From Streptomyces wuyuanensis (GTDB lineage Bacteria; Actinomycetota; Actinomycetes; Streptomycetales; Streptomycetaceae), in NCBI RefSeq assembly GCF_900103455.1, contig NZ_FNHI01000003.1, positions 125,894 to 189,893 on the forward strand: a DNA stretch of 64,000 bases, read 5' to 3'. Positions 63,278 to 64,000 of the stretch are shown here, in pieces. The position numbers and the translations under genes were made by a program. Position 1 is the stretch's first letter. Every line of letters begins with the position of its first letter. The notes beneath the pieces were generated by a model that made no database searches, had not been told where the DNA came from, and worked only from the letters and a program-made list of their open reading frames with translations.

Positions 63278-64000
63278 CTACGGAAAGGGCCGCACCGGAA
63301 GGTCCCGGACGCTGTTCCCCACGAAACTGGCATGCCGGGCCAGCTCAGGCTCCGCAACGGCCACGTCCAGTCCCGGGAACCGGGCGAACAGCCGCTCCAG
63401 GGCGGTGGTCGCCTCCATCCTGGCGAGCGGCGCCCCGAGGCAGTAGTGCGGCCCGTGGCCGAGGGAGAGGTGGCGGGAACCGGACACCCGGGTGACGTCG
63501 AAGCGGTCCGCGTCGGGTCCGTGCGCCGCCGGGTCCCGCCCGGCGGCCGAGTATCCGGCGAGGACCGGGGTGCCCTTCGGGATGACCGTGCCGTCCACGG
63601 TGAGGTCCCGTGTCGGGTAGCGGAACGGGAAGTAGCTCACGGGGCTGTCCCAGCGCAGGGTCTCCTCGACGACGTCCGCCCAGGTCGCGTGGCCCGATCG
63701 GACCAGTTCCAGCTGGTCGCGGTGCGCACAGAGCGCACGGACCGCGTTGGTGATCAGGTTCAGCGTCGTCTCATGGCCCGCGATGATCATCAGCAGCAGG
63801 GTGCCGATGAGTTCGTGGCCGCTGAGCCGGTCGCCGTCCTCCTCGCGGGCGGCGATCAGCGCGCTGGTGAGATCGCCGCCGGGCTCCTTCGCCCGGGTGG
63901 CGGCCACGGCGCCGAGCACGTCCACCAGCTCCCGGTTCGCGGCCATCGCCTCCTCGGGGCCGATGTCCGTGGCGACGACCTGGTTCGAGAGGTGGTGCAG
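63278..64000 (-). CDS. Cytochrome P450 (C-terminal part; gene continues past the window)
   Basis: 241 codons are visible, lacking the N-terminus beyond position 64000. All core P450 motifs are present: I-helix oxygen-binding AGHETT (IIAGHETTLNLITNAV), K-helix ExxR in VVEETLRWDSPVSYFPFRYP, the meander DPDADRFDVTR-type region with HLSLGHGPHYCLGAPLARME, where the Cys is the heme ligand. The style is that of a soluble bacterial class I P450 needing ferredoxin and reductase, neither of which is visible here. Substrate unknown. Confidence 0.92.
   Translation of the reverse strand: MHHLSNQVVATDIGPEEAMAANRELVDVLGAVAATRAKEPGGDLTSALIAAREEDGDRLSGHELIGTLLLMIIAGHETTLNLITNAVRALCAHRDQLELVRSGHATWADVVEETLRWDSPVSYFPFRYPTRDLTVDGTVIPKGTPVLAGYSAAGRDPAAHGPDADRFDVTRVSGSRHLSLGHGPHYCLGAPLARMEATTALERLFARFPGLDVAVAEPELARHASFVGNSVRDLPVRPFP

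Overview
The window is a high-GC actinobacterial chromosome segment, almost certainly Streptomyces. Composition is around 70% GC or more, GTG starts and GGAGG-type ribosome sites are frequent, genes are joined by ATGA/GTGA stop-start overlaps, and most products look like standard Streptomyces families. No rRNA, tRNA, CRISPR array, insertion sequence or prophage is visible. The window opens inside an HTH regulator gene and ends inside a cytochrome P450 gene.

Region 1 (1-23 kb) looks like a hypoxia/dormancy stress island of the DevRS/DosRS (Streptomyces OsdRK) type. It holds three universal stress proteins, an Rv1733c-like membrane protein, a PPK2 polyphosphate kinase, a collapsed P-type ATPase remnant, a SulP transporter with a STAS domain, a hydrogenase-maturation-protease-like protein, a LuxR response regulator facing a two-GAF histidine kinase, a DUF1876 protein, a DHA2-type exporter, a phosphoketolase and a GNAT-AAA+ fusion. 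The palindrome GGGCCG-NN-CGGCCC occurs three times here, each time in a gene-upstream region (253, 1534, 12425); it is a candidate operator for the local response regulator. A DUF4344 metallopeptidase, an acyl-CoA dehydrogenase with a KstR-like upstream site and a secreted beta-propeller interrupt the island.

Region 2 (22.8-29.5 kb) carries a translationally coupled GntR / lipocalin-like / GMC-oxidoreductase operon with a perfect operator palindrome, followed by an alpha/beta hydrolase and a baeRF-type protein.

Region 3 (29.7-34.7 kb) has a PTS-type dihydroxyacetone kinase operon (dhaKLM), then a cobalamin riboswitch controlling the cobalt ECF importer cbiMNQO. Region 4 (34.7-40.7 kb) has a FadH/OYE-type reductase with a PadR regulator, then the cold-shock cassette: CspA-like protein, DEAD-box helicase, CBS-like protein and a SCO5918-family protein.

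Region 5 (40.6-48.4 kb) has a divergent metal-efflux module: an NmtR sensor with all four known C-terminal Ni/Co ligands at the M. tuberculosis NmtR positions, a P1B-4 ATPase, and a coupled but frameshifted small membrane protein. A flavin oxidoreductase, an anchored RTX-repeat protein, a decayed diaminopropionate ammonia-lyase gene and proline iminopeptidase follow. Cobalt import and Ni/Co efflux therefore sit about 7 kb apart.

Region 6 (48.4-64 kb) has a leaderless binding-protein-like gene, an APC permease, an unrecognised 331-aa protein, a coupled FGGY kinase / GlpA-like / FAD reductase operon, succinate-semialdehyde dehydrogenase, an LppX/LprG-like secreted protein, a NUDIX hydrolase, a GH75 chitosanase, an HhH-PHP phosphoesterase, two small proteins and a partial P450.
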